Below, one piece after another: positions 8,261 through 18,052 of a DNA stretch of 64,000 nucleotides. Source of the stretch: Cognataquiflexum aquatile (GTDB taxonomy: Bacteria > Bacteroidota > Bacteroidia > Cytophagales > Cyclobacteriaceae); assembly GCF_003316845.1 (NCBI RefSeq), contig NZ_QMIK01000003.1, positions 434,001 to 498,000 of the forward strand. Direction: 5' to 3'. The notes beneath the pieces are model-generated. The model did not search any database and was not told the origin of the DNA. It saw nothing but the letters and a program-made list of their open reading frames with translations. The stretch's first letter is position 1; every line of letters begins with the position of its first letter. A program made the position numbers and the translations under genes.

Positions 8261-9583
8261 CTAGTAATTATTGTCATCATGAATATCATTGGTGATGATA
8301 TCCTTCAGTTTCTTACCTATGCTAGAGAATATGTTCGGGCCAAATTCTGTTTTTACAGGTTTGGCCTGTACTTTTTGTGTGTTATTGTTTACGCTTTCTT
8401 TTCTGAGTCTATAGATGTTTTCCCTTTCGTCAAGAGACTTGAATCCTGCCAAAACCAATCCTACTGAAGTGGCGTACATGGGACTTTTCACTTCTTCGAT
8501 TTTGGACTTGCCTAAGTGCTCATTTGGATAGCCGATCCTGGTGTCGAGCCCGGTCATGTATTCAAAGAGTTGGGAAACTCCCTGCAACTGTGAACCGCCT
8601 CCTGTGAGGACAATTCCTCCTGTGAGTTTTTTGTAATGACCGCTTGCTACCAATTCATTCTGCACGTATTCAATGATTTCTTCCATCCTTGCCTGAATGA
8701 TGGCTGCGAGGTTTTTGATAGAAATCTCCTTGGGTTGTCTGTTGCGAAGTCCCGGTATGGACACGATTTCATTTGGATTGGCTTCTTCGGCGATGGCTTT
8801 ACCAAATTTGGTCTTGAGCAATTCGGCCTGATGGTGAAGAACCATGCAGCCTTCTTTGATATCGGCTGTGATGATATTTCCTCCCAAAGGAATGACCGCG
8901 GTATGGCGGATGATATTGTCGTAGAAAATCGCAATGTCTGTGGTGCCGCCTCCGATGTCTACCAAGCAAACTCCGGCTTCTTTGTCCTGCTCGCTAAGTA
9001 CAGACAGAGAACTCGCCAAAGGTTCCAAGATCAGGTCTTGGGATACGAGGTTGGCACGCTTTACACAGCGGTTGATGTTGTTGATGGCTGTTGTTTGTGC
9101 GGTGATGATGTGAAAATCAGCTTCCAATCTGGATCCGGACATCCCGACAGGATCTTTGATCCCATCTTCATAGTCCACAATGTAATCTTGTGGCATGACA
9201 TGTATGATGGTATTTCCGGGAGGCACGACGATGTTTTCCATGTCGTTGGAAAGTCTCCTGACATCCTCTACAGTGATTTCATCCTGATTGGGCTGACGGA
9301 TAATGACACCGTGATGGATGGTGCTGCGGATGTGCTGTCCGGCAATCCCGACGATCACTTCCACAATATCCACGTCAGCCATGTCTGACGCATCCTGCAT
9401 CGCCTTTTGGATGGCGTTGACAGTTTTGTCAATATTGGTGACGATACCACGGATGACCCCGTCGGATACGGCCTTGCCCATGCCGAGAACTTCCAACTTT
9501 CCAAATTCATTTTTGCGACCGATGATCGCGCAGATTTTGGTGGTTCCGATGTCAAGTCCTACAATCAATTTGTTATTTTCCAT
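8261..9583 (-). CDS. ftsA: Cell division protein FtsA
   Basis: FtsA is the actin-like ATPase that tethers FtsZ filaments to the membrane and recruits later division proteins. The 440-residue protein begins with the phosphate-1 motif 'VGLDIGTTKICAIIG'. It has 'CLVDIGGGTTDIAIF' (phosphate 2) near the middle and 'GIVLTGGGSQLQG' (adenosine motif) towards the C-terminus. The 1C/SHS2 insert sits at about residues 80-160. The C-terminus is 'KLKDIITNDIHDDNNY', probably containing the amphipathic membrane-targeting helix. It starts 11 bp after ftsQ in the same operon. Confidence 0.98.
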   Translation of the reverse strand: MENNKLIVGLDIGTTKICAIIGRKNEFGKLEVLGMGKAVSDGVIRGIVTNIDKTVNAIQKAMQDASDMADVDIVEVIVGIAGQHIRSTIHHGVIIRQPNQDEITVEDVRRLSNDMENIVVPPGNTIIHVMPQDYIVDYEDGIKDPVGMSGSRLEADFHIITAQTTAINNINRCVKRANLVSQDLILEPLASSLSVLSEQDKEAGVCLVDIGGGTTDIAIFYDNIIRHTAVIPLGGNIITADIKEGCMVLHHQAELLKTKFGKAIAEEANPNEIVSIPGLRNRQPKEISIKNLAAIIQARMEEIIEYVQNELVASGHYKKLTGGIVLTGGGSQLQGVSQLFEYMTGLDTRIGYPNEHLGKSKIEEVKSPMYATSVGLVLAGFKSLDERENIYRLRKESVNNNTQKVQAKPVKTEFGPNIFSSIGKKLKDIITNDIHDDNNY

Positions 9584-9594
9584 AGCGATTTCAA

Positions 9595-10350
9595 TTATTC
9601 ACAAACAATCTGGCCCTTATATTTTACATTCACTCTGCTGTATGCATTCCATCCTTTAGCAGGGATGATTTCTTCATAAAACAGGTTTATCTTTTCAAAT
9701 TTTTCTTCTAAATCCTTGGCTTCCCCAAACTCGATTACCTGCTTGCCTACCTGCTGGTAGAGTTTGATGTCCGTCTTTCGGGAAATATCCATCCCGGAGA
9801 TCTGCGCTTTCCAAAACTCATCGGCATTAATAAAATTGATCATTGCCATGAGGTCGCTGTGGCTTTCGGAAATATCCTCGAGCTTCAAAAGACTTTCGGC
9901 GTAAGCACCCTCAAGCGTCATCACCCTAGTGGTGTATGAATTGGATGTCGGTAATATTTTTCCTTCCGAAGAAATGTAGCCGTCTGCTGCACTTGGTCTC
10001 ACAATCCTTGCAATCGGAATATGCTGGGTAATCTCCACCATCACATGTCCTTTGGGGTCTGCGAATACTTCTGCATTGCGGACAAAAGCATAAGTCTCCA
10101 CCTTCTTTTCAATTTTATTCAAATCCACTTCCTGCATGGATACACCATTTTGCAGGATTGGAAATTCAGTCTGTATGTTTTTCAATATGTCTTTTTCATT
10201 TACGAAATAGACATCTGCAATTCCTTTGACCCTGACTTCAATCCCGGTGAAGACTTTCTCAGAATCTTTTTTCTCCACAAATCCTATAAAGCCGATCAGA
10301 ACCAATGTCAAAGCGGCGAAAATCAATGATTTTTTGATCCTAATTTTCAT
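9595..10350 (-). CDS. ftsQ: Cell division protein FtsQ/DivIB
   Basis: The 251-residue bitopic membrane protein has a hydrophobic segment at about 8-25 ('SLIFAALTLVLIGFIGFV'). A POTRA-like domain follows ('FTGIEVRVKGIADVYFVNEK', about 34-105), then a beta domain. FtsQ links FtsL with the later divisome synthases on the periplasmic side. Sequence conservation is low in this family, so the call rests on topology, size and its place between murC and ftsA. Its start overlaps the murC stop by 4 bp (ATGA type), which implies translational coupling. Confidence 0.93.
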   Translation of the reverse strand: MKIRIKKSLIFAALTLVLIGFIGFVEKKDSEKVFTGIEVRVKGIADVYFVNEKDILKNIQTEFPILQNGVSMQEVDLNKIEKKVETYAFVRNAEVFADPKGHVMVEITQHIPIARIVRPSAADGYISSEGKILPTSNSYTTRVMTLEGAYAESLLKLEDISESHSDLMAMINFINADEFWKAQISGMDISRKTDIKLYQQVGKQVIEFGEAKDLEEKFEKINLFYEEIIPAKGWNAYSRVNVKYKGQIVCE

Positions 10351-11738
10351 AGTCCTTTCATCCAGTTTGCGATAGGTAATACCAGTCTGTCAATGTCTCC
10401 TGCACCGATGGTAACCAAAACCTCAGGCTTAGCCGCTTTGAGGTAATCCAACAATCCTTCTTTGGATTGGAGGGATTTTTTGGCGGAAGTGATTCCTTCC
10501 AACAGCATCGTCGCATTTACTCCCTCGATTGGGAGTTCCCTTGCCGGATAAATCTCCAGCAAGACCACTTCGTCAGCTAATGAAAGACTCTCTGAAAATC
10601 CTGCTGCAAAATCTCTGGTCCTGGTGAAAAGGTGCGGCTGGAAAATTGCCGTCAACTTTTTATCAGGATACATGGCTTTGACAGATGAAAGAAAAGCGCG
10701 GATCTCCTCAGGATGGTGGGCGTAATCATCGATAAATACCCTGTCCTTTTCCTGAACCCAGATTTCAAATCTTCTTTTTACTCCTTTATAACTTGCCAAA
10801 CCTTCACGGACGGCTTGTTCTTCGACGCCATAATCCAAAGCGACCGTAATGGCAGGCAGGGCATTTTCCACATTGTGAAATCCCGGCATGTACATTTTCA
10901 ATCCCTTGATTTCTTTGTCTCCACTCACATAATCGAAGGTGAAAGCCGCAGGTCCTGCTACGATATTTTTGGCCTGGATCTCTCCGGTGTTGATTCCGTA
11001 TTGCTTTACAGTAACCGATTTGGATTTCGGAGCTCCGAGTTTTTGGAATGCCTTTGCATGGATATACAATGACCCGTCGGCAGCAATCAGGTCAATAAAT
11101 GCCCTGAAGCCATCCATCATCTGTGCGTCATCCCCATAGATGTCCAAGTGGTCGGGATCGGCGCTGGTGACGACAGCCACATTTGGATGAAGGTGCAGGA
11201 AAGAGCGGTCAAACTCATCTGCCTCCACGACTACTGTGGCGTCTCCACTTTCCTCGTCATGGAGGATGAGGTTGGAATTGTAATTTTGTGTCAAGCCACC
11301 CAAAAAGGCAGCAATATTTTTTCCTCCCGATTTCAAAAGGTGAGCGACCATGGAAGAAGTTGTCGTCTTGCCATGTGTTCCCGCTACGGCTATCGTCGGA
11401 AGGTCAGCAGTGATCATCCCGAGAACTGCAGCTCTTTTTTTGATGCTGTAGCCGTTGTTTTGGAAGAAGTTCAGTTGGATAGAATCCTTTGGCATCGCCG
11501 GAGTCCAAATGACCAAAGTATGGACTTTGTCATAGCGGATCCTGGAAGGGATATTTTCCAAAGTATCTTCAAACACAATTTCCATTCCCTCTGCCACCAA
11601 TGCATCTGTCAATGGAGAAGGGGTACGGTCATAGCCGGAGACTTTGATGCCGACATGGTTAAACCACCTCGCCAAAGCACTCATGCCGATGCCACCTATT
11701 CCAAGGAAATGGACGCTATGTAGGTTTTTCAGATTCAT
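10347..11738 (-). CDS. murC: UDP-N-acetylmuramate--L-alanine ligase MurC
   Basis: MurC adds L-alanine to UDP-MurNAc with ATP, the first amino-acid step of the peptidoglycan stem peptide, in the cytoplasm. The 463-residue protein has the N-terminal dinucleotide-type loop 'FLGIGGIGMSALA' (11-23), the Mur-ligase P-loop GTHGKTTT (120-127), 'ADEFDRSFL' for Mg/ATP contacts, and 'DDYAHHPEEI' in the C-terminal domain. All three Mur ligase domains are intact. It overlaps murG and ftsQ by 4 bp at each end. Confidence 0.98.
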   Translation of the reverse strand: MNLKNLHSVHFLGIGGIGMSALARWFNHVGIKVSGYDRTPSPLTDALVAEGMEIVFEDTLENIPSRIRYDKVHTLVIWTPAMPKDSIQLNFFQNNGYSIKKRAAVLGMITADLPTIAVAGTHGKTTTSSMVAHLLKSGGKNIAAFLGGLTQNYNSNLILHDEESGDATVVVEADEFDRSFLHLHPNVAVVTSADPDHLDIYGDDAQMMDGFRAFIDLIAADGSLYIHAKAFQKLGAPKSKSVTVKQYGINTGEIQAKNIVAGPAAFTFDYVSGDKEIKGLKMYMPGFHNVENALPAITVALDYGVEEQAVREGLASYKGVKRRFEIWVQEKDRVFIDDYAHHPEEIRAFLSSVKAMYPDKKLTAIFQPHLFTRTRDFAAGFSESLSLADEVVLLEIYPARELPIEGVNATMLLEGITSAKKSLQSKEGLLDYLKAAKPEVLVTIGAGDIDRLVLPIANWMKGL

Positions 11739-12844
11739 TTGATAATGCTTTCCAATACTTTTACAATTTCTTCGGCTGCTTTTGGCTTGGCCAGTTTCTT
11801 TATATTTTCACCCAATGACCGGACTTTGATATCGTCCGCCATGAGTTGGTTTACTGTTGATTTCAATTTCCCGACTGCCTCACTATCCTTCAAAAGAACC
11901 GCTGCATCTGCCTGCACAAAGGCCATGGCATTTTTGGTCTGATGGTCTTCGGCCACATTGGGAGAAGGGATAAATACTACCGGCTTGCCAATAAGGCTGA
12001 GTTCAGATACAGAAAGCGCACCGGCCCTCGATACCACGACATCTGCCGCGGCATAAGCCAAATCCATTTCCCTGATAAATTCAAGAACATGGATGTGTTT
12101 CAGTCCAGAAGCCTTTACTTTTTCTGACATTTCGGAGAAGTAGAACTTCCCGCTTTGCCAAAGAACTTGGTAGCCTTCTTTTTCGAGACCTTCCATATCA
12201 GCCAATACCGCCTGATTGATGGTGCGCGCGCCAAGACTTCCTCCCAATACCAACAGGACTTTCTTGCCTTCTTCCAATCCAAAGTGTCGGAATGCCTTTT
12301 CCTTTTTTCCATCCAACTGAAGGATGTCCTTGCGGACAGGATTACCGGTGTATTGGATCTTATCGGCGGGGAAAAACTTTTCCATCCCCGGATAAGCCAC
12401 ACAGATCTTTTTTGCTTTTTTTGCCAAAATCTTGTTGGTCAATCCGGCATAGGAATTTTGCTCCTGAATCATTGTCGGGATTCCTTTTCCTTGGGCAGAA
12501 TACAAGAGTGGACCGCTTGCATAGCCACCGACTCCGACCACGGCATTGGGTTTGAATGTCTTGAGAAGTTCTTTGGACTTGTTCAGACTTGCCAATAATT
12601 TGAAAGGAAAACTGAGGTTGGAAAGGCTGAGACTTCGCTGCAATCCTGCTACTTTGAGTCCTTCGATCCGGTATCCTGCCTCAGGCACTTTTTGCATTTC
12701 CATTTTTCCTTCTGCACCGACAAATAGAATCTCTGTGTCAGGATGCTTCTCCATCCAGGCATTTGCGATCGCAAGTGCCGGATAGATATGGCCTCCTGTG
12801 CCTCCTCCGCTGATCATGATTCTATATGGTGTGCTATTTCCCAA
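11735..12844 (-). CDS. murG: UDP-GlcNAc:lipid I N-acetylglucosaminyltransferase MurG
   Basis: MurG transfers GlcNAc to lipid I to give lipid II on the inner face of the membrane. The 369-residue GT-B protein shows the N-terminal glycine loop 'ISGGGTGGHIYPALAIA' (about 9-25). Later motifs are 'GVGGYASGPLLYSA', 'LVLGGSLGARTINQAV' and the donor-binding stretch 'VVSRAGALSVSELSLIGKPV'. The start lies 6 bp after ftsW, and the end overlaps murC by 4 bp. Length and motifs match the family fully. Confidence 0.98.
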   Translation of the reverse strand: MGNSTPYRIMISGGGTGGHIYPALAIANAWMEKHPDTEILFVGAEGKMEMQKVPEAGYRIEGLKVAGLQRSLSLSNLSFPFKLLASLNKSKELLKTFKPNAVVGVGGYASGPLLYSAQGKGIPTMIQEQNSYAGLTNKILAKKAKKICVAYPGMEKFFPADKIQYTGNPVRKDILQLDGKKEKAFRHFGLEEGKKVLLVLGGSLGARTINQAVLADMEGLEKEGYQVLWQSGKFYFSEMSEKVKASGLKHIHVLEFIREMDLAYAAADVVVSRAGALSVSELSLIGKPVVFIPSPNVAEDHQTKNAMAFVQADAAVLLKDSEAVGKLKSTVNQLMADDIKVRSLGENIKKLAKPKAAEEIVKVLESIIK

Positions 12845-12850
12845 TTTCTC

Positions 12851-14026
12851 TTATGCTGTTTGAAATGTCTTCCTCACTTTATTGCTTCCCTCAGCGGGAC
12901 TGTCCAACTGTTCTTGGTGGTCGCCCCTGCTTACACTCAATATAATTCCCAATGAAAATCCAGTAAATACCAATGATGTCCCCCCCATACTCAGCAAGGG
13001 CAATGGCAGACCGGTAATCGGGCCTAATCCCACCGCAACTGCCATGTTGACCATGGCCTGCAGCACAAGCGCGAAACTCAGTCCCGCCGAAAGCAATCCT
13101 CCAAACGGCTTGGTCGAAGAAGCGACAATCCGCATTCCCCGGAACAACAGTGCCAGATAAAGGAACAAAACCGTCGCACCGCCAACCATCCCGTATTCCT
13201 CGATGATGATCGCATAGATAAAGTCAGAATAGGGATGCGGAAGTGTATTTCTCTGTTCGGATTTTCCCGGACCTTTGCCTGTGATTCCTCCTGTGGAAAT
13301 GGCGATAAATGATTGCTCTGCCTGAAAAGGAATTTCATCCCCTGACATAAATTTTTCTATCCTGGAAAAGAAAGTTCCGCCCCTTTGTCCCAAGAAAACC
13401 GAAGTAGTCAGAAACAATCCACCAACCAAAACCACCATCAGGATATATTTCATCGGCACTCGGCCAATGAAAAGCAGCAACAAACAAGTCGACAGCAACA
13501 AGACTGCGGTGGACATATTGGCCAATCCGATCAAGCCGGAAACCAAGCCAATGACCAAAATCATCGGAAGGAAAGCGTTTCTGAAGTCGTCAATATTTTT
13601 TTGCTTTCTGGCGAGCAATGAGGCCAAGGTTGCTATCAATGCCAATTTTGCGATATCCGAAGGTTGGAATGCCTTGTTGATGACAGGAATGGTGATCCAC
13701 CTGTTGGCTTCATTGACAGTCGAGCCAAACAAGAATGTGAACAACAGCAGCGGAATGGAAACCACCAACAAAAACCTTCCGATAAGACCATAAGTCTTAT
13801 AAGGGATTTTGTGGGCGACCCACATCACCAAAAGGCCTGCAAGCACCATCATTGAATGGTCGATCAGGTATTTTTCCGTATTGCCGCCGGTGTATTTGTA
13901 TGCCAAAGAACCCGTGGCAGAATAAACCACCACGATGCTGATGACAGAAAGAATGATCACGATGCCCCAAATAATCGGGTCACCCTTCAAATTTCTGTCA
14001 AACCATATTTTTATGTTCTCCATCAT
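12851..14026 (-). CDS. ftsW: Lipid II polymerase FtsW (SEDS family)
   Basis: FtsW is the septal peptidoglycan glycosyltransferase of the SEDS family and works with the class B PBP FtsI. The 391-residue polytopic protein has about ten hydrophobic segments. SEDS landmarks include 'WITIPVINKAFQPSDIAKLA', 'EQSFIAISTGGITGKGPGKS' and the C-terminal 'GLPLPLLSMGGTSLV'. Position between murD and murG, rather than beside mreCD, favours FtsW over RodA. It overlaps murD by 4 bp. The basic C-terminal tail is cytoplasmic. Confidence 0.96.
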   Translation of the reverse strand: MMENIKIWFDRNLKGDPIIWGIVIILSVISIVVVYSATGSLAYKYTGGNTEKYLIDHSMMVLAGLLVMWVAHKIPYKTYGLIGRFLLVVSIPLLLFTFLFGSTVNEANRWITIPVINKAFQPSDIAKLALIATLASLLARKQKNIDDFRNAFLPMILVIGLVSGLIGLANMSTAVLLLSTCLLLLFIGRVPMKYILMVVLVGGLFLTTSVFLGQRGGTFFSRIEKFMSGDEIPFQAEQSFIAISTGGITGKGPGKSEQRNTLPHPYSDFIYAIIIEEYGMVGGATVLFLYLALLFRGMRIVASSTKPFGGLLSAGLSFALVLQAMVNMAVAVGLGPITGLPLPLLSMGGTSLVFTGFSLGIILSVSRGDHQEQLDSPAEGSNKVRKTFQTA

Positions 14027-15375
14027 TTTGCGGTCGCGGTTAATGCTGCCACTGCGGCTTTAAACTGATTTCCTCTGTCTTCATAATTCTTGAACAAGTC
14101 GAAACTTGCGCAAGCCGGGGAAAGCAAAACCACATCGCCTTCCTTCCCAAATTCCAATCCCAAGGCCACTGCCTCAGCGATGCTCTGTGTTTCTTTAATT
14201 TCAGGAATCCTTCCTGAAAATGCTTTTTTCAACTTCTCATTGTTCACGCCGAGGCAGATCAGCATTTTTACTTTTCCGTCAGTCAAAGGGTACAGGGCTG
14301 CATAATCATTCCCTTTGTCCACCCCACCGGCAATCCAAATCAAGGGTTGTTTGAAGCTGTCAAGCGCATAGGCTGTGGCATCGACATTTGTTCCCTTGCT
14401 GTCATTGATAAAAGCAATTCCATTGATTGTAGCCACCGGTTCCATCCTGTGTGCCGCATTTTGGAAATCCTTCAATCCTTCCCTGATGGCTTCCTCCGAC
14501 ACGCCTGCCAATGTTGCTGCCAAAGAGGCGCACATGGTGTTGAGCATGTTGTGGGTTCCTTTCAGGATAATATCTTTTGGGTCTATTGTTAATTTTTTTC
14601 CGACGGCTTGAACAGTGATGGCATTTCCATCAAAATACCCGCCTTTGTTTTGCGGTTCTTTGAGTGAAAATGGTAACCGATCCGCTTTCAGATTCACTTT
14701 TTTAAAACCTGATTGGATCAGTTGATCGTCAAGCCAATAAATCGCTGCATCTTTTTCATCCATGTTTTTGAAAAGGGAAACTTTGGAAGCGATATAATTT
14801 TCAATTTTATAGTTGTACCTGTCCAAATGGTCAGGAGTGATATTGGTCAATACTGCCACGGAAGGTTTCAGAGATTTGAAGCCGTCAATCTGGAAACTGC
14901 TGACTTCCAATACCCACCAATCTTTGTCTCCGTCCACCAATTGCGCGGCCCAACTTTCGCCGACATTTCCTCCCAATCCGACATTCAACCCTCCTTTTTG
15001 GAGCAGGTGATAAGTCAGGAGTGTAGTTGTGGTCTTGCCGTTTGTACCCGTGATCGCGATTACTTTTCCTTTGGAATACCTGAAAGCAAATTCCAATTCA
15101 TCGATTACCGGTATTCCTTTTTCCAAAGCCTTTTGGACAATGGCTAATTTCTCCGGAATCCCGGGACTCTTAATGATTTCGCCGGCAGAAAGGATTTTCT
15201 CCTCCGAATGCATTCCTTCTTCAAAGCCAATCCCGTTTTCGGTCAAGGTTTGTTTTCTGGATGCGCTGATGGTCCCGGCATCAGATACCCATACTGCATA
15301 GCCATGCTTCTTGGCGAGCAATGCTGCTCCCAATCCGCTTTCGCCTGCACCCAATATGGCTATCTGTTTTTTCAT
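14023..15375 (-). CDS. murD: UDP-N-acetylmuramoyl-L-alanine--D-glutamate ligase MurD
   Basis: MurD adds D-glutamate to UDP-MurNAc-L-Ala. The 450-residue protein has the N-terminal loop 'ILGAGESGLGAALLAKK' (7-23), the P-loop GTNGKTTT (110-117), 'EVSSFQIDGF' and 'TNITPDHLDRYN' in the central ATPase domain, and 'SKGTNVDAT' at the third domain. The C-terminal 'VLLSPACASFDLFKNYEDRG' is diagnostic for MurD. It abuts mraY and overlaps ftsW by 4 bp. Confidence 0.98.
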   Translation of the reverse strand: MKKQIAILGAGESGLGAALLAKKHGYAVWVSDAGTISASRKQTLTENGIGFEEGMHSEEKILSAGEIIKSPGIPEKLAIVQKALEKGIPVIDELEFAFRYSKGKVIAITGTNGKTTTTLLTYHLLQKGGLNVGLGGNVGESWAAQLVDGDKDWWVLEVSSFQIDGFKSLKPSVAVLTNITPDHLDRYNYKIENYIASKVSLFKNMDEKDAAIYWLDDQLIQSGFKKVNLKADRLPFSLKEPQNKGGYFDGNAITVQAVGKKLTIDPKDIILKGTHNMLNTMCASLAATLAGVSEEAIREGLKDFQNAAHRMEPVATINGIAFINDSKGTNVDATAYALDSFKQPLIWIAGGVDKGNDYAALYPLTDGKVKMLICLGVNNEKLKKAFSGRIPEIKETQSIAEAVALGLEFGKEGDVVLLSPACASFDLFKNYEDRGNQFKAAVAALTATAK

Positions 15376-16587
15376 TTATCTCAGTTTCAATGTTGCCAAA
15401 GTGATGATGGCCAGAAGTATTCCCGTGATCCAAAAGCGGGATACGATTTTGGCTTCATGGATATTTTTCTTCTGGTAATGATGGTGCAAAGGAGACATCA
15501 GAAATATCCTGCGACCTTCTCCATATTTTCTTTTGGTGTATTTGAAATAGCTTACCTGCATGATCACAGAGAGGTTTTCGACCAAGAAAATCCCACAAAG
15601 GATTGGAATCAACAGTTCTTTTCTCAATGTAAATGAAAGTACAGCTATCACTCCACCCAACATCAAGCTTCCTGTATCTCCCATAAAAACCTGAGCAGGA
15701 AAGGCATTGTACCAAAGGAAGCCAACGCAGGCGCCCACAAATGCAGCACAGAAAATCACCAACTCGCCTGAGTTGGGAATAAACATCACATTGAGGTATT
15801 GGGAGAAAATGGCGTTGCCGGAAACGTAGGCGAATATCGCAATCGTCAGTCCGATGATCGCGGAAGTCCCCGCTGCCAATCCATCAATCCCATCTGTGAT
15901 ATTGGCTCCGTTGGAAACTGCCGTGATGATGAAAATCACCAAAAGGATATAAAGCACAGGAGTGATGCTTTCCCCCATGAAACCTAAGAAAGTCTCGTAG
16001 TTCAGCTCATTGTTTTTGACAAAAGGGATAGTAGTCTTTGCCACTTTCACATCTTTGAAAGCAGGGGTTTCGACTACGCCTTCCTCGATGGAAACCGGAT
16101 TGGTAAATTCACGAATCACGACATCTTCATGGAAGTAAAGGGTGGCACCCACGATAATCCCGATGGTAACCTGACCTACGATTTTGAACCTTCCGGCAAG
16201 ACCGTCTTTGTTCTTTTTGAATACTTTGATATAATCATCCACAAATCCTATGGTCCCCAACCAAACCGTAGTGATAAGCAGAAGGATGATGTAGACGTTG
16301 TTGATATTGGCAAAAAGCAAAGTCGGAATAATGATACCGGCCATGATCATCAGCCCACCCATGGTAGGTGTTCCTTTTTTGGCGGTCTGTCCTTCGAGAC
16401 CCAAGTCGCGGACCGTTTCCCCGATTTGTTTGTTTCTGATCCAATTGATAATCCTATGCCCAAAGGTGATGGTGATGATCAATGAAAAAAGTGCCGCCAT
16501 CCCTGCCCTGAAGGAGATATAGCGGAAGACCCCCGTTCCCGGGATGTCCCATACTGAGTCCAAATAATCAAAAATAGGATATAGCAT
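15376..16587 (-). CDS. mraY: Phospho-N-acetylmuramoyl-pentapeptide transferase MraY
   Basis: MraY joins phospho-MurNAc-pentapeptide to undecaprenyl phosphate to form lipid I in the inner membrane. The 403-residue polytopic protein has '[12 protein letters not shown]', the Mg-binding 'GFVDDYIKV', '[17 protein letters not shown]' and '[17 protein letters not shown]', and ends with the His-rich '[11 protein letters not shown]' loop. It is about 40 residues longer than E. coli MraY (360). The extra hydrophilic stretch (about 155-195, '[19 protein letters not shown]') lies between membrane segments. It starts 1 bp after the murE stop. Confidence 0.98.
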   Translation of the reverse strand: MLYPIFDYLDSVWDIPGTGVFRYISFRAGMAALFSLIITITFGHRIINWIRNKQIGETVRDLGLEGQTAKKGTPTMGGLMIMAGIIIPTLLFANINNVYIILLLITTVWLGTIGFVDDYIKVFKKNKDGLAGRFKIVGQVTIGIIVGATLYFHEDVVIREFTNPVSIEEGVVETPAFKDVKVAKTTIPFVKNNELNYETFLGFMGESITPVLYILLVIFIITAVSNGANITDGIDGLAAGTSAIIGLTIAIFAYVSGNAIFSQYLNVMFIPNSGELVIFCAAFVGACVGFLWYNAFPAQVFMGDTGSLMLGGVIAVLSFTLRKELLIPILCGIFLVENLSVIMQVSYFKYTKRKYGEGRRIFLMSPLHHHYQKKNIHEAKIVSRFWITGILLAIITLATLKLR

Positions 16588-16588
16588 A

Positions 16589-18052
16589 TCAGTCTTTATT
16601 CAACAGATTAAGTAATTCGGCCACAACCTGACGGTCATCAAAAGGATATTTCACCCCCTTGATTTCCTGATAGGTTTCATGTCCTTTACCGGCAACGAGG
16701 ATGATATCACCCTTTTTTGCCATGAGAGCAGCCGTCTTGATGGCTTCTCTTCTATCTTCTATCACCAGTGTTTTTTTGAAATCCACCGGATTGATTCCTG
16801 CTTCCATCTCTCTCAGGATGGCCATAGGTTCTTCATCACGCGGGTTATCGGAAGTCAGGATCACTTTGTCCGAAAATTGGGTTGCGATCTTTGCCATTAC
16901 AGGTCTTTTGGTTTTGTCCCTGTTGCCGCCACATCCGACGACGGTGATCACTTGTTCGCCCCCGGTCCTTACACCTTGTATGGTTTTGAGGACATTTTCG
17001 AGTGCGTCAGGCGTATGGGCATAATCGACGATGGCAGTGATGCCATACATGGCGATTTTGTCGAAACGACCCTGCGCTCCGGGAACTTTGGAAAGCTGCA
17101 TCAGCACTTCTTCCTCGTCTTCACCCAAGAGAACTGCGATGGCAAATACACCAAGTAGGTTATAAGCATTGAACTGACCGATCATCCTAAACCAAACCTG
17201 TCTGTTGTCAATCTCCAGCTCAAGTCCTTCGAGGGTATTGGAAATGATTTTGGCTTTGAAGTCAGCAGGAAATTTCAACCCGAAAGTATGGCCTGAGCCT
17301 TTGAAGTTTTGTAGCATGACCATGCCCCGCTTGTCATCGGCATTGACTAGCGCAAAAGCATCTTTTGGAAGTTCATCAAACAGCTTTTTCTTGGCTTTGA
17401 TGTATTCGTCAAAAGAACCATGGTAATCAAGGTGGTCATGGGTGATGTTGGTAAACAAGGCTCCGGCAAATGCCAGACCTGCTGTCCTTTCTTGGACGAT
17501 AGCGTGGGAACTTGCCTCCATGAAGCAATGGGTGCAACCGGCATCCACCATTTGACGGAGGAGTTTCTGAATGCTCAGCGCATCAGGTGTTGTATGTGTG
17601 GAAGGGATGGTCAGTTCGTTGATTTTGTTTTCCACGGTGGAAAGCAAACCTGTCTGATACCCCATTTCCATAAATAACTGATAGAGAAGCGTGACGGTAG
17701 TGGTTTTCCCATTGGTACCTGTTACCGCCACGAGCTTCAACTTTTCAGATGGATTTTCGAAATAATTGGATGCCATGATTCCCAATGCTTTGGAGGAATT
17801 GACTACCTGAACATAGGTGACATTTCCTTGGAGCTTTTCAGGCATCGTTTCGCAAACTATGGCTACAGCTCCTTTTTCTATGGCTGTTTCAATGAAAGCA
17901 TGGCCGTCAACCTGAGTCCCGGTAATGGCAACGAAGCACGTTCCCGGCAGGACTTTGCGGCTGTCAAAGACAATATCGCCAACCTCCACTTCCATGTTTC
18001 CAATGGTGGAAGTCAGGGAGACTTTATACAATATGTCTTTCAGTACTTTCAT
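16589..18052 (-). CDS. murE: UDP-MurNAc-tripeptide synthetase MurE
   Basis: MurE adds the third amino acid of the stem peptide. The 487-residue protein has the N-terminal UDP-binding '[16 protein letters not shown]' (28-43), the P-loop GTNGKTTT (112-119), '[14 protein letters not shown]', and DNPR at 402-405 followed by 'DEEP'. The DNPR motif is associated with meso-diaminopimelate as substrate, so this organism most likely makes DAP-type peptidoglycan, as expected for Bacteroidota. It begins immediately after the ftsI stop codon. Confidence 0.98.
   Translation of the reverse strand: MKVLKDILYKVSLTSTIGNMEVEVGDIVFDSRKVLPGTCFVAITGTQVDGHAFIETAIEKGAVAIVCETMPEKLQGNVTYVQVVNSSKALGIMASNYFENPSEKLKLVAVTGTNGKTTTVTLLYQLFMEMGYQTGLLSTVENKINELTIPSTHTTPDALSIQKLLRQMVDAGCTHCFMEASSHAIVQERTAGLAFAGALFTNITHDHLDYHGSFDEYIKAKKKLFDELPKDAFALVNADDKRGMVMLQNFKGSGHTFGLKFPADFKAKIISNTLEGLELEIDNRQVWFRMIGQFNAYNLLGVFAIAVLLGEDEEEVLMQLSKVPGAQGRFDKIAMYGITAIVDYAHTPDALENVLKTIQGVRTGGEQVITVVGCGGNRDKTKRPVMAKIATQFSDKVILTSDNPRDEEPMAILREMEAGINPVDFKKTLVIEDRREAIKTAALMAKKGDIILVAGKGHETYQEIKGVKYPFDDRQVVAELLNLLNKD

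Noticed and set aside
8636-9388. 250-codon open frame on the plus strand across ftsA
   Set aside because: It is antisense to intact ftsA, rich in Asp, His and Cys, with no recognisable domain.
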